Source: Thermohalobaculum sp039815685 (GTDB lineage Bacteria > Pseudomonadota > Alphaproteobacteria > Rhodobacterales > Rhodobacteraceae). Taken from it: 64,000 nt of DNA. The stretch's first letter is position 1. Each line of letters begins with the position of its first letter. Below are positions 25,667 to 34,366 of this stretch, one piece after another. Under the pieces are notes generated by a model, which searched no databases, was not told the origin of the DNA, and worked only from the letters and a program-made list of their open reading frames with translations. Both the position numbers and the translations under genes were made by a program. The stretch covers positions 1-64,000 of the forward strand of contig JBCBYV010000001.1 in assembly GCA_039815685.1 (NCBI GenBank), read 5' to 3'.

Positions 25667-26812
25667 TCAGCGAAAGGCGATGTTCTTGCGCGAAAGCTCC
25701 GAGATGCTGCGCACGCCCATCAGCTTCATGTCGCGCTCGATCTCGGACTTCATGAGCGTCAGCGCGCGCTCGACCCCGGCCTGACCCGCCGCCGCGAGCG
25801 GGTAGAGGTAGAAGCGCCCGCCGCCGACCGCCTTTGCCCCCAACGACAGCGCCTTCAGCACATGGGTGCCCCGCTGCACACCGCTATCCATGATCACATC
25901 GATCTGGTCGCCCACCGCATCCACGATCTCGGCCAACTGGTCGAAGGGTGCGCGGCTTCCGTCGAGCTGCCGGCCGCCATGGTTCGAGAGCACGATGCCC
26001 GTGCAGCCGATCTCCACCGCCCGCTTCGCATCCTCGACGCTCATCACGCCCTTGAGGCAGAACTGCCCGTCCCAGAACTTCACCATCTCCGCCACGTCGT
26101 CCCAGTTCATCGACTGGTCCAGCATCTCGGAGAAGTACTTGCCGATCGACATCGCCCCGCCGCTCATATCCACATGCTCGTCGAGCTGGGGCAGCTTGAA
26201 GCTCTCATGCGTGACGTAGTTGATGCCCCACATCGGCTTCAGAACGAACTCGGCCATCGCGCGCGGGGTCAGCTTCATCGGGATCGCAAACCCTGTGCGC
26301 AGGTCCCGCTCCCGGTTGCCGCCGGTGATCGTATCGACCGTCAGCATTAGGATCTCGACCCCGGCCTCCTTGGCCCGCTCCAGCATCGCCTTGTTCAGCC
26401 CGCGATCCTTGTGGAAGTAGAACTGGTAGCACTGCGGCGTCGGGTACGCCTTCCTCACCTCCTCCAGGCTCGTCGTGCCGAGGGAGGAGACGCCGAACAT
26501 CGTACCGAATTTCGAGGCCGCCGCCCCCACCGCCCGCTCGCCATCATGATGAAAGAGCCGTTGCAGCGCGGTCGGCGAGCAGTAGATCGGCATCGCCAGC
26601 TTCTGCCCCATGACCGTCACCGACATATCGACCTCCTCGACCCCGCGGAGCACGTTCGGCACGAGATCGCAGCGGTCGAAGGAGGCGGTGTTCTGGCGGT
26701 AGGTCAGCTCGTCGTCCGCAGCACCGTCGATATAGTTGAAGATCGGGCTCGGCAGCCGGCGGCGGGCAAGCGCCCGGAAATCTTGAAAGTTATGGCAGGC
26801 GTTCAGGCCCAT
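25667..26812 (-). CDS. lldD: FMN-dependent alpha-hydroxy-acid (L-lactate type) dehydrogenase
   Basis: A 381-residue FMN enzyme of the L-lactate dehydrogenase/glycolate oxidase family. The N-terminal FNYIDGAADDE, the TVDT segment and the active-site motif SNHGGRQLDG with its catalytic His are intact, followed by MDSGVQRG and the FMN phosphate site ALGAKAVGGGR-like sequence. It oxidises L-lactate or another L-2-hydroxy acid to the 2-oxo acid. It is convergent with the amidohydrolase gene; substrate choice is not certain. Confidence 0.87.
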   Translation of the reverse strand: MGLNACHNFQDFRALARRRLPSPIFNYIDGAADDELTYRQNTASFDRCDLVPNVLRGVEEVDMSVTVMGQKLAMPIYCSPTALQRLFHHDGERAVGAAASKFGTMFGVSSLGTTSLEEVRKAYPTPQCYQFYFHKDRGLNKAMLERAKEAGVEILMLTVDTITGGNRERDLRTGFAIPMKLTPRAMAEFVLKPMWGINYVTHESFKLPQLDEHVDMSGGAMSIGKYFSEMLDQSMNWDDVAEMVKFWDGQFCLKGVMSVEDAKRAVEIGCTGIVLSNHGGRQLDGSRAPFDQLAEIVDAVGDQIDVIMDSGVQRGTHVLKALSLGAKAVGGGRFYLYPLAAAGQAGVERALTLMKSEIERDMKLMGVRSISELSRKNIAFR

Positions 26813-26934
26813 CGCGTCCTCCCTGATTGCCGGGACGAGCTAGCGCGGTTCTTTCCAAGCGTCGAGCCCGGGGCAGGGGGGCGCCGTCCACCCCGTGGAA
26901 AGGGTGGATGGCGTTACCGCCTGTCGGAAGAAGC

Positions 26935-28842
26935 CTAGTAGTTGCCCTGGCGCCGGCCGCGCCGGAAGGGGCGGACGCGCCTGCGTGCACTGTCGGGCTG
27001 CTTGCTGTCGATGAAGCCGCTGATCAGCTCCTTGATCACTTCGATGCGGAGCGGTTTCGCCACATGGGCGTCGAACCCGACCTCCCGATAGGCACGCACC
27101 TCGTGATCCATGGTGTGCGCGGTGACGGAGACCATGAGCGCCGGCTTGCGCCCGGCGTCCTCCTCGATCTCGCGCAGGCGGCGCAGAAGGACGGTGCCCG
27201 GCATGCAGGGCATCGCGATATCGAGCATCACGATATCGAATTCCCGCCGCTCGAAGGCCTGCAGCGCCTCGTCCGAGGACGCGGCCGCCGTCACCTTGAG
27301 CTCGAGCGACTGCAGGATAAGCTGCAGCACCTGACGGTTCACGCCGTTATCGTCGACGATAAGCGCGGTCAGCTCGCGCGAAGCGTCTTGCCGATCCATC
27401 GCGGTGACCTCGCCCCCGGCATCCTCGACCTCGACCAGCGGCAGGGGCAGGGTGATCTGAACGGTCGTCCCGACGCCCTCGGCGCTTTGCAGCGAGATCG
27501 AGCCGCGCATCTGGCTGACGAGGTCATGCACGATGTAAAGCCCGAGACCGCTGCCGCCAAAGGTCCGGCAGGTGCTGGGGGACGCCTGGGCGAAAGGCTG
27601 GAACAGTCGCTTCTGCTCGTCCTCGCTGAGCCCGACGCCAGTGTCGCGCACGGTGATGGTCAGAGGACCGTTCGCCGGCGCTTCGAGATCGACGCACACG
27701 CTCCCCTTCTCCGTGAACTTCACCGCGTTGGAGACGAGGTTGTGGACGATCTGCAGAATGCGATGGCGGTCGCCGATCCGAGGCAGGTTGGTCCCTTCGC
27801 CTGCCTCGACCGAGAACTCGAGCGCCTTCAACTTCGTGGTGGCCGCGTACATCCCCTCGATCGCCTCGACGAAATCGAAGGGGCGGAGCTCCGCGTTCTC
27901 GAGGTCCAGCCTCCCCCGCTCGATCCTTGTGAGGTCCAGGACCTGATCGGTGACATGGAGCAGCGCCTTGCCCGCTTCCTGCAGCGTCGCCGCGAGCGAT
28001 TTCAGCGACGGCTCCTCCAGCCGCGAGTGCAGGATCTCCGCGAGCCCCAGCACGCCGGTCATCGGCGTCCGGATCTCATGGCTCATGACGGCGAGGAATT
28101 CGGTCTTGCGCTCGCTCGCCGCCATGGCGCTGTCGCGCTCGCTGCGCAGATCCATCAGGGTCTGCATCACGTCCGTGACGTCCATCTCCCGCAGGACGAC
28201 CACCGGCATGTCGGTGTCAGCATCGTGCTCGAGCGTCGCGACGATCTTCTGCCAGGTTGAGCCATCCTCGAAGGACCGCCGCTCCGTCACCCGCTCAGCG
28301 ACGCCCTCTTCGCGTAGCTCATCGATGACGACGCTGCCTTCTTCGGGCTCCGAGAAGCGGCCGTCGAAGCTCCCGCACTCCGCCCCGTAGAACCTTTCGG
28401 CCGAAGCATTGGCCCGCAGGAAATCCTTGTTGAGCGAGAAGGCTGAGACCTTGATGTCTCCCGTCGAGAGCTCGCTACTGAATGTTTCCGCGCTCATCGT
28501 GTTGTTCGGATTTTCTGTGACAATAAAGAATGATTTCGTAGTGTCAGACTGAAACTCTTCGACGCTTGCAACGGTCACTGCATCGGGCTCTTCGGGGCAG
28601 ATCGGCCAAGCGATGTTGATCCGCTTGGAAAGCCGCGTCGGATCGCGCAGCGGACCCGCCAGGCGCGCGATCAAGCCGGGCGACAGCGCGTTCTCGAGCG
28701 CCAGCGGCAGCGTCACCGTCTCCGGTGAGAAGCCCCACAGCTTCAGCGCCGCGTCATTCGCCCAGACGAGGTGCTCGGCGCGCAGATCCACGACCCAAAC
28801 GGGCGTGGAGAATTTACTCAGTAGTCTCGATGGCAAATCCAT
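26935..28842 (-). CDS. Soluble hybrid histidine kinase (PAS-HK-REC)
   Basis: A 635-residue sensor kinase with no membrane segment. A PAS domain with WVVDLRAEHLVWANDAALKLW is at about residues 15-70, and a second PAS region spans about 125-225. The H-box is MSHEIRTPMTGVLG (about 255), the N-box NAVKF, and the G-boxes DTGVGL and GGSGLGL. A C-terminal receiver domain has phospho-acceptor Asp in VMLDIAMP (about 550). It shares its N-terminal PAS with the kinase encoded next to it. The signal and target are unknown. Confidence 0.9.
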   Translation of the reverse strand: MDLPSRLLSKFSTPVWVVDLRAEHLVWANDAALKLWGFSPETVTLPLALENALSPGLIARLAGPLRDPTRLSKRINIAWPICPEEPDAVTVASVEEFQSDTTKSFFIVTENPNNTMSAETFSSELSTGDIKVSAFSLNKDFLRANASAERFYGAECGSFDGRFSEPEEGSVVIDELREEGVAERVTERRSFEDGSTWQKIVATLEHDADTDMPVVVLREMDVTDVMQTLMDLRSERDSAMAASERKTEFLAVMSHEIRTPMTGVLGLAEILHSRLEEPSLKSLAATLQEAGKALLHVTDQVLDLTRIERGRLDLENAELRPFDFVEAIEGMYAATTKLKALEFSVEAGEGTNLPRIGDRHRILQIVHNLVSNAVKFTEKGSVCVDLEAPANGPLTITVRDTGVGLSEDEQKRLFQPFAQASPSTCRTFGGSGLGLYIVHDLVSQMRGSISLQSAEGVGTTVQITLPLPLVEVEDAGGEVTAMDRQDASRELTALIVDDNGVNRQVLQLILQSLELKVTAAASSDEALQAFERREFDIVMLDIAMPCMPGTVLLRRLREIEEDAGRKPALMVSVTAHTMDHEVRAYREVGFDAHVAKPLRIEVIKELISGFIDSKQPDSARRRVRPFRRGRRQGNY

Positions 28843-29108
28843 CTTTCACCATTCCGCCGCTTCTCGCCGGAACCCCCTTGGTCGTCGCAGCGCCACCATG
28901 CACTTCCACTCAAGTCGCCCTGCCAACGCCCATCATGCACGCATAACAGCAAAGTCAGCTTCACTGCCCGAACGATCGATCACACAAGGTTGATCCTGAT
29001 GCGCTACCGATTTCGAACAGTAAACGTGACCGACCCACACACCCGCCACGACGCCGACACTAATGCATGGGTGATGAGCCTTTGTCACCCAAACAATGTA
29101 ACGCAACT

Positions 29109-30665
29109 TTAGTTTTCTGGGCTATTGGTGATAACCCGAAGATGTTGAGCGACATTTTCAACCGCTCGAGTTGAACTTGGCTCCTTCTCTTCCCGTGCAC
29201 CGGGAACTGTAAAGCTAAATACCGATCCGCGTCCGAATTCACTGTGAACTTTTATACTGCCGTCCCACAGATCCACGAGGGCGCGGCAGATCGAGAGACC
29301 GATGCCGGTGCCGCCGGCCTCGCGTGTGGCGGAGCCGTCGACCTGATAGAAGCGGTCGAAGATCACCGGCAGCGCCTCTTCCGGGATGCCGGGTCCGGTG
29401 TCGCCCACCTCGAAGCCCAGCGTGCCGTCCTCCGAAGAGCTCACACGCAGCGAGATGAAGCCGGACTTCGTGAACTTCACGGCGTTGTCCAGAAGCTGAT
29501 CGATCACCTGACCGATCCGCGCCGGATCGTGGCAGAACTTGTCCGAGTGATGGAGATGGGAGGCGACGAAGACCCGCAGGCCCTTCTGTTCGCTCGCAGC
29601 CTCGACCTTCGCGCGGGCGGCCGTCAGCACCAGGCTCGGATCGAAGGGTTCCTTCTCGAGCTCCACCGTGCCGCTGTCGAGCTCCACGAGCTTCAGGATA
29701 TCGTCCACCAGCGCCAGCATGCGCTCGCCCGAGCTGCTGATGATGTCCACCATCTGGCGCTGCGAGGACTGGAGCGGCGATTGCTTCAGCACGCTTGCCA
29801 TCCCCAGCACACCGTTGAGGGGTGTGCGCAGCTCATGGCTGACAGTGGACAGAAAGTGCGAGCGCGCCCGGACCGCGATTTCCGCCCGGTCGCGGGCATC
29901 GGCGAGTTCGTGCTGGTAGGCGCGCGCTTCCGAGACGTCGAGCATCGTCACGACGAAGGCGCCGTCGCCCGTCACGGCATCCTTGCAGCGCACGGCGAAG
30001 ATGTCGAACCAGCGCTCCCCCACGGTCGTGTGCAGCCGGCAGGTCAGCCGGTGCTCGCCCCCCTCCCGCAACCCCTCGACGAAATCGAGCAGATCGGCGG
30101 GCTCCGAGAAGAGGGCGCCGAAGACCTGCTCGCCGGGGCCGAAGGTGCGCCGGAAGGCCGGGTTGCCATAGAGCGAGTGCCCGGCCTGATCGAAGAGAGC
30201 GATGACGCTCTGCACATGCAGAAGCGCATCGGCGCTCCGGATCGTGTCGGGCTCCCGCACTTCCTGCGGGCGCGCCTCGACGAGCATGCCGAAATCGCCA
30301 TGGTCGAAATTGTAGCGCCGCAGGATCGCATCCACGCGCACCGGGTGGTTCTGCGGATAAAGCGTCCAAAGCTCATCGATCTCACGGTCGGGATAGAGCG
30401 TGAAGTCCTCGCGATGCTGGTCGAGGCGCGATCGGACGGATGTCGACATCTCGCGCCGCAAGTCGCGCCGCGCCAACGCATCCATGTTCTCGGCATCCCA
30501 CAGCGCCAGCGCTGCGTCATTGGCCCAGATAATGCCGCAAGCATTGAAGTCGTAGACCCATAGGGCCGTCTGCAGACGCGAGACGACACTGTCTCCCATC
30601 ACGCGGGAAACGCTCTTCGGACCAGCGATCAGATCCGTAGAGGGGGTCGCTTCCTTATCGCTCAT
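29109..30665 (-). CDS. Soluble PAS histidine kinase, paralogue of the hybrid kinase
   Basis: A 518-residue sensor kinase lacking membrane segments and lacking a receiver domain. PAS 1 (WVYDFNACGIIWANDAALALW, about residues 32-52) matches the first PAS of the neighbouring hybrid kinase. A second PAS spans about 145-240. The H-box is VSHELRTPLNGVLG, the N-box DNAVKF, and the G-boxes DTGPGI and GTGIGLS. It may feed the receiver of the neighbouring hybrid kinase; no separate response regulator is encoded nearby. The cue is unknown; redox or light are possibilities given the puc genes beyond. Confidence 0.88.
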   Translation of the reverse strand: MSDKEATPSTDLIAGPKSVSRVMGDSVVSRLQTALWVYDFNACGIIWANDAALALWDAENMDALARRDLRREMSTSVRSRLDQHREDFTLYPDREIDELWTLYPQNHPVRVDAILRRYNFDHGDFGMLVEARPQEVREPDTIRSADALLHVQSVIALFDQAGHSLYGNPAFRRTFGPGEQVFGALFSEPADLLDFVEGLREGGEHRLTCRLHTTVGERWFDIFAVRCKDAVTGDGAFVVTMLDVSEARAYQHELADARDRAEIAVRARSHFLSTVSHELRTPLNGVLGMASVLKQSPLQSSQRQMVDIISSSGERMLALVDDILKLVELDSGTVELEKEPFDPSLVLTAARAKVEAASEQKGLRVFVASHLHHSDKFCHDPARIGQVIDQLLDNAVKFTKSGFISLRVSSSEDGTLGFEVGDTGPGIPEEALPVIFDRFYQVDGSATREAGGTGIGLSICRALVDLWDGSIKVHSEFGRGSVFSFTVPGAREEKEPSSTRAVENVAQHLRVITNSPEN

Positions 30666-31089
30666 CTATGCTCCGCGATTCTTTCTTCATCCAATAACAC
30701 AACTTCTCTTACACGTTCTGAACGCAGCGCGCGTGTTTGCCCACCCCCTCGCTGCACAAAGACCTTTCACAAATCTAAATTGGTTAGCGTCGTCGCGCGC
30801 CACATCGCAAAAATCACAAAATAACCCCGAATCAATCGCAAGTCCGCCGCAATTCAACCGGGGGCAGAATCGTGATGGCACCATTCACCCGGCGTTTCAG
30901 ACTGGGAAAATTCCCCACCGATTGCAATGAATCTTGGCATAACAAGTATTCGATTCAGAATTCTCTCTGAATCGGCACAAAAATTTACCTTTCTCAAAAT
31001 TATGGTTTGCACCTCATGAGCATTTCTGCCTCGTCTAGAACGCAGAGCTGCAATTGCAGCGTGGTTGGAACGGAGAGAAGAGGCCGCAG
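30666..31089. promoter_or_regulatory. AT-richer divergent intergenic region with a perfect dyad
   Basis: This 424-bp gap separates the minus-strand kinase from the plus-strand SAHH-like gene and is clearly richer in A+T than its surroundings. A perfect 9-bp inverted repeat (CGATTCAGA, 6-bp spacer, TCTGAATCG) lies at 30951-30974, about 115 bp before the SAHH-like start. It is a candidate operator or hairpin. No gene was seen here. Confidence 0.5.
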
Positions 31090-32361
31090 ATGAACACGCG
31101 ACCACGACATTTTTCGACGATTGAAGCGACAGCGAGGGTGACCACTACTTATCAACGCGACACTGAAACTCTACTTCAACGGGTCGTGGACCATCTCGGA
31201 TTTAATCCAGACGACCGCTTCCGGTGGATTATAGTGGCCCATCTATTTGATGACACTAGGAGAATGATTGATGCCCTTGAGCGTGTGATTGAGTTAGACG
31301 CAATCTTTGGGGTTCCATATTCGTCGAATCGCCGTGATATCCGCGAGGCGTGGTCCGAGCGCTATGGCGACGTCGTCCAGATCCCGGAAGACCTGCCCGC
31401 GATGGAGGCGGCCCTTGTCGGGCAGCTCGGCCGCTCGCTCGCGGCCTGCAAGGCGGAAGGGCAGCGCCTGATCGTGCAGGAGGTCGGCGGTTTCGTCGTC
31501 CCGCTCTTGCACAAGTATTTCCGCGACGACCTGCATCTCGTCGCCGGTGTCGTCGAAATCACCAAGCAGGGCGTCTGGCGGGCGCAGGAGCTCGATCTCC
31601 GCTTTCCCGTCCTGCACTGCGCCGATAGCGAGCTGAAGCGGCTCGAGGCGCAGCGCTGCGGCGAGACGATCGTGCGCTGCGTGGACGGGATTGCGCGGGA
31701 CCTCGGCATCTCGCTCGCCGGCCGCGTCGCGACCGTCGTGGGCGCCGGCTGGATAGGCACGGGCGTCGCCCGCGCGCTGCGCCGCATCGATGCCTTGCCA
31801 TCGGTCGTCGATCTCGACCCGCTCAAGCTTGCGGAGGCGCGCCTTGACGGCTTCCACGCCTCCCGGAACGGCGACAAGCTTGAGGAGAGCGCGCTCGTGA
31901 TCGGCGCCACCGGCGCCCGCTCGCTGCCGGCCGAGATCCTCGAGCGTCTGCCCCATGGTGCCATCGTCGCCAGCGCAAGCTCGCGTCAGCACGAGATCGA
32001 TGTCGAGTTCCTCAAGTCGCATCCGAGCGATCGGGTCGGCAAAGCCGTGGAGGCCTTCCATCTCTATGGCGATGATGGGCGTCCGCCCCGCAGCCTGCTG
32101 CTCGTGAACGACGGCTTCCCCGCAAACTTCATCCCGGGCTCGGGCAGCGTGCCCGACGAGATCGTCGAGACCATCCTCGCCGAGCTCATCGTCCTGATGC
32201 ATGGCCTTACGCAACGCAGCTACGCGCCAGGCATCCACCGCATCACCCGTGACGAGGAGCGTATCTGCGCCGAGCTATGGCTCGACCTGCGTGAGCATCG
32301 CGCTGCGCCTACCCCTGAGATTGTAGAAACCCGCGCGACGCCGCGCCTTGAGACCCTGTGA
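31090..32361 (+). CDS. Adenosylhomocysteinase-like NAD-domain protein, catalytic residues altered
   Basis: A 423-residue protein whose middle and C-terminal parts resemble S-adenosylhomocysteine hydrolase. The Rossmann motif is GAGWIG (residues 218-223), preceded by the family context (FPVLHCADSELKRLEAQRCG, then DGIARDLGISLAGR). Aligned by eye to SAHH (NDSVTKSKFDN), the Lys is kept (Lys183) but the catalytic Asp and Asn are Ala187 and Gln188, and the upstream Asn is Ala178. The DDGGD motif is also missing. ATG 31090 has GAGAGAAGAGG upstream. It is followed 10 bp later by a SAM methyltransferase. It may bind NAD and an adenosyl or other ligand without hydrolysing SAH. Confidence 0.72.
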   Translation: MNTRPRHFSTIEATARVTTTYQRDTETLLQRVVDHLGFNPDDRFRWIIVAHLFDDTRRMIDALERVIELDAIFGVPYSSNRRDIREAWSERYGDVVQIPEDLPAMEAALVGQLGRSLAACKAEGQRLIVQEVGGFVVPLLHKYFRDDLHLVAGVVEITKQGVWRAQELDLRFPVLHCADSELKRLEAQRCGETIVRCVDGIARDLGISLAGRVATVVGAGWIGTGVARALRRIDALPSVVDLDPLKLAEARLDGFHASRNGDKLEESALVIGATGARSLPAEILERLPHGAIVASASSRQHEIDVEFLKSHPSDRVGKAVEAFHLYGDDGRPPRSLLLVNDGFPANFIPGSGSVPDEIVETILAELIVLMHGLTQRSYAPGIHRITRDEERICAELWLDLREHRAAPTPEIVETRATPRLETL

Positions 32362-32371
32362 GGTACGCGAA

Positions 32372-33220
32372 ATGAACATGCATGTTTCCAATGCCCTAGG
32401 CTCCACCACCGCGCTTTCCCAGGAGCCCGTCGTCCATTCGCCGTACCTCGTCGCGAAGCTTAAGAACCAGGCGCCGAACCTCTATGGCAAGGTGAAGTTC
32501 GCCATCGTCTCGGAGCGCATCCGCGAACTTGGCGAGGAACTCGGCCGTCCGCCCCGCGTGCTCGATCTCGGCTGCTCGACCTCGATCTCGCGGGAGTATC
32601 TCGAGCAGACGGGTCTCGACTTCGAGTATTGCGGCGTGGACTACGAGTCGACCTTCGACCCCGACGTCGTCATGGATGTGCGCAAGCTCTATGCCGAGCG
32701 GCACCGCCTCCCCTGGACCCCGGACGTCATCCTGCTCCTCGATGTGCTTGAGCACCTGCCGGGCAAGGAGGACGACATCCGCAAGGTCATGCGGGAGTGC
32801 AACCGGCTGATCCCTGAGCATGGCGAGGTGCTGGTGATCATCCCGCAGCTCTATCGGCTCGACCGCCTCAAGCTCTCGCACCTCAACTATCCAGAGCATG
32901 AGGTCCGCTTCACGCTCGCCGAGTGGCAGGACCATGTAGGTGCGGGCATCGAGATCGCGCGGACCCAAGGGATCGGTTACCTCTCGGTCCTGCCCTACCT
33001 GCCGATGCTCAGCCCTTGGTACACCGAGACGAACCGCCATGGCCGGCTCTTCAAGTACCTCCGCGGCACGGTGTTCGAGTGGGGGCCGTTCAAGCCAGTC
33101 GAGATCGCGCTCACCAAGCTGATGGGACGTCTCGGCATCCTCAAGGGCTGGTGCAACAGCACGCTCCTGGTCTGCAAGAGCCGCGAGAACGCGCCTGCTC
33201 TCGTGCGTGGCGCCGCCTGA
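32372..33220 (+). CDS. Class I SAM-dependent methyltransferase
   Basis: A 282-residue methyltransferase. Motif I is VLDLGCSTSISREYL (about residues 62-75), the acidic residue of motif II is in YCGVDYE, and LLDVLEHLP is the motif IV-like segment. The C-terminal 100 residues contain many aromatics (SPWYTETNRHGRLFKYLRG) and may be a substrate lid. It is 10 bp downstream of the SAHH-like gene, so the pair is an operon. The substrate cannot be inferred; the family includes small-molecule, quinone and lipid methyltransferases. Confidence 0.83.
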   Translation: MNMHVSNALGSTTALSQEPVVHSPYLVAKLKNQAPNLYGKVKFAIVSERIRELGEELGRPPRVLDLGCSTSISREYLEQTGLDFEYCGVDYESTFDPDVVMDVRKLYAERHRLPWTPDVILLLDVLEHLPGKEDDIRKVMRECNRLIPEHGEVLVIIPQLYRLDRLKLSHLNYPEHEVRFTLAEWQDHVGAGIEIARTQGIGYLSVLPYLPMLSPWYTETNRHGRLFKYLRGTVFEWGPFKPVEIALTKLMGRLGILKGWCNSTLLVCKSRENAPALVRGAA

Positions 33221-33233
33221 TCGGGCGGCTCGC

Positions 33234-33255
33234 AGGCCGGGCTTCGGTCCGGCCT
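33234..33255 (+). terminator. Hairpin terminator after methyltransferase
   Basis: AGGCCGGGC-TTCG-GTCCGGCCT forms a 9-bp stem with one G-U pair and a UUCG loop, 14 bp after the stop, followed by a pyrimidine-rich tract (CAACCTCTCTCCTCTCTC). From here to 33660 I see no gene. Confidence 0.65.
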
Positions 33256-33668
33256 CAACCTCTCTCCTCTCTCTCGATCCTCGGCCCTCGCGTGCGACCT
33301 GCACCGGGGGTCTCTCCGTCCTTCGGCGTGTCCGGTGACGCTTCGCTGGCGTGGCGCCTCAGTAAGGCCGGCAGCGAGTCGCTCGATCGCCAGCTTGCCA
33401 TCGAGGATGCAGCCTTGGGGGCGGTGTTGCGCGTTAGTGTCGCGGTCACGAATTGTTTCAATGAGCCGGTGCTTCCCTGTTTTCGGCGCTCCGCTCGAAC
33501 GCAGTGGCGGATACGTTACGAGCGTCGGAGGACGAACAACGCACCGCGGTTCTCAAGATAGTGCAATAAAAACAGATCGTTACAGGGTGGTCGGGACGTT
33601 CACGGCGCCGAGCGAGCCGAATGGCGCGAGACGCATCGACGTCCTCGGAAGCGCCATCAAGATCAATG

Positions 33669-33711
33669 TGTAAACCAAACTGGACATTGGATCTGACAAT
33701 TTTAGTTGTCA
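33669..33711 (+). promoter_or_regulatory. puc upstream region: TGT-N12-ACA site and perfect dyad
   Basis: TGTAAACCAAACTGGACA (33669-33686) fits the TGT-N12-ACA pattern recognised by the photosynthesis repressor PpsR/CrtJ. Seven bases later TGACAA-N6-TTGTCA (33694-33711) is a perfect dyad of unknown binder. Both lie 130-175 bp upstream of pucB, where such sites regulate puc in Rhodobacter. The match to the full TGTCA half-site is partial. Confidence 0.45.
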
Positions 33712-33841
33712 CCTTCGTCACGTTGCACAGGGCCGGTGGCCTGAGCCTCGCGAGGCTCTCTCGCCGCCCACTCATCCGCAGCCACGGAGGCCGGCGCGCT
33801 TCCGCTTCGCGCTGCTGCCTCGATACGAAGTGGAGGACAAG

Positions 33842-34000
33842 ATGGCCGATGACGATCCCAACAAGGTCTGGCCGACAGGGCTGACCGTTAAAGAGGCTGA
33901 GGAGATCCACAGCCAGCTCATCGATGGCACGAGGGTTTTCGGCGCGATTGCGCTGCTCGCCCATCTGCTCGTCGCCGTCTCGACACCGTGGCTCGGGTGA
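33842..34000 (+). CDS. pucB: LH2 light-harvesting beta subunit PucB
   Basis: A 52-residue single-membrane-span beta apoprotein of the peripheral antenna. It has the polar N-terminus MADDDPNKVWPTGLTV, His23 near the membrane interface, and the bacteriochlorophyll-binding His41 in the hydrophobic stretch (ALLAHLL), ending TPWLG as in Rhodobacter LH2 beta. GGAGG precedes the ATG at good spacing. It is followed 13 bp later by pucA in the standard beta-alpha order. Confidence 0.95.
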   Translation: MADDDPNKVWPTGLTVKEAEEIHSQLIDGTRVFGAIALLAHLLVAVSTPWLG

Positions 34001-34013
34001 AGGGAGCTAGATC

Positions 34014-34352
34014 ATGAACAACTCCCGTATGTGGCTCGTCGTCAATCCGACGGTTGGCATCCCCGTGTTCCTCGGCGCCGTCGCCGTCGGCTCGTTCTGC
34101 GTGCACGTCGCCGTGCTCAGCAACACGACCTGGGTGTCGGACTTCCTCTCGGGCAAGGAGCTCGGCAGCACCGAGACCGCAGCCATCGAGGGCGAGGTGA
34201 AGACCGCCGCCATTCCTTCGGGCGCGCTCAAGGCCAGCACCGCCAGCGTCGCCGCTTTCGACGGTCAGCGCGTGCAGGTCGTCCTGCCCGATGGCAGCGT
34301 GGCGGAGGCGATCATCCAGGCCCCGCCGCTCGACGTCGCGCTGAAACAGTAG
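34014..34352 (+). CDS. pucA: LH2 light-harvesting alpha subunit PucA with C-terminal extension
   Basis: Residues 1-48 align without gaps to Rhodobacter LH2 alpha: the N-terminal MNNSRMWLVVNPTVGIP, the membrane helix with bacteriochlorophyll ligand His31, and TTW at 38-40. Positions 44-45, Tyr-Tyr in R. sphaeroides, are Phe-Leu here. Loss of these hydrogen bonds is known to blue-shift the long-wavelength band toward 820 nm. Usual alpha chains are about 54 residues; this one has 112, with a roughly 60-residue soluble tail (GSTETAAIEGEV... ending APPLDVALKQ). Long PucA tails exist elsewhere, for example PucA2 of R. sphaeroides. AAGGGAG precedes the ATG. Confidence 0.93.
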   Translation: MNNSRMWLVVNPTVGIPVFLGAVAVGSFCVHVAVLSNTTWVSDFLSGKELGSTETAAIEGEVKTAAIPSGALKASTASVAAFDGQRVQVVLPDGSVAEAIIQAPPLDVALKQ

Positions 34353-34366
34353 CGACCCAGCCCGGC

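Noticed and set aside
33694..33711. Second PpsR/CrtJ site upstream of puc
   Set aside because: The dyad TGACAA-N6-TTGTCA does not fit TGT-N12-ACA, so it was kept as an unassigned dyad only.
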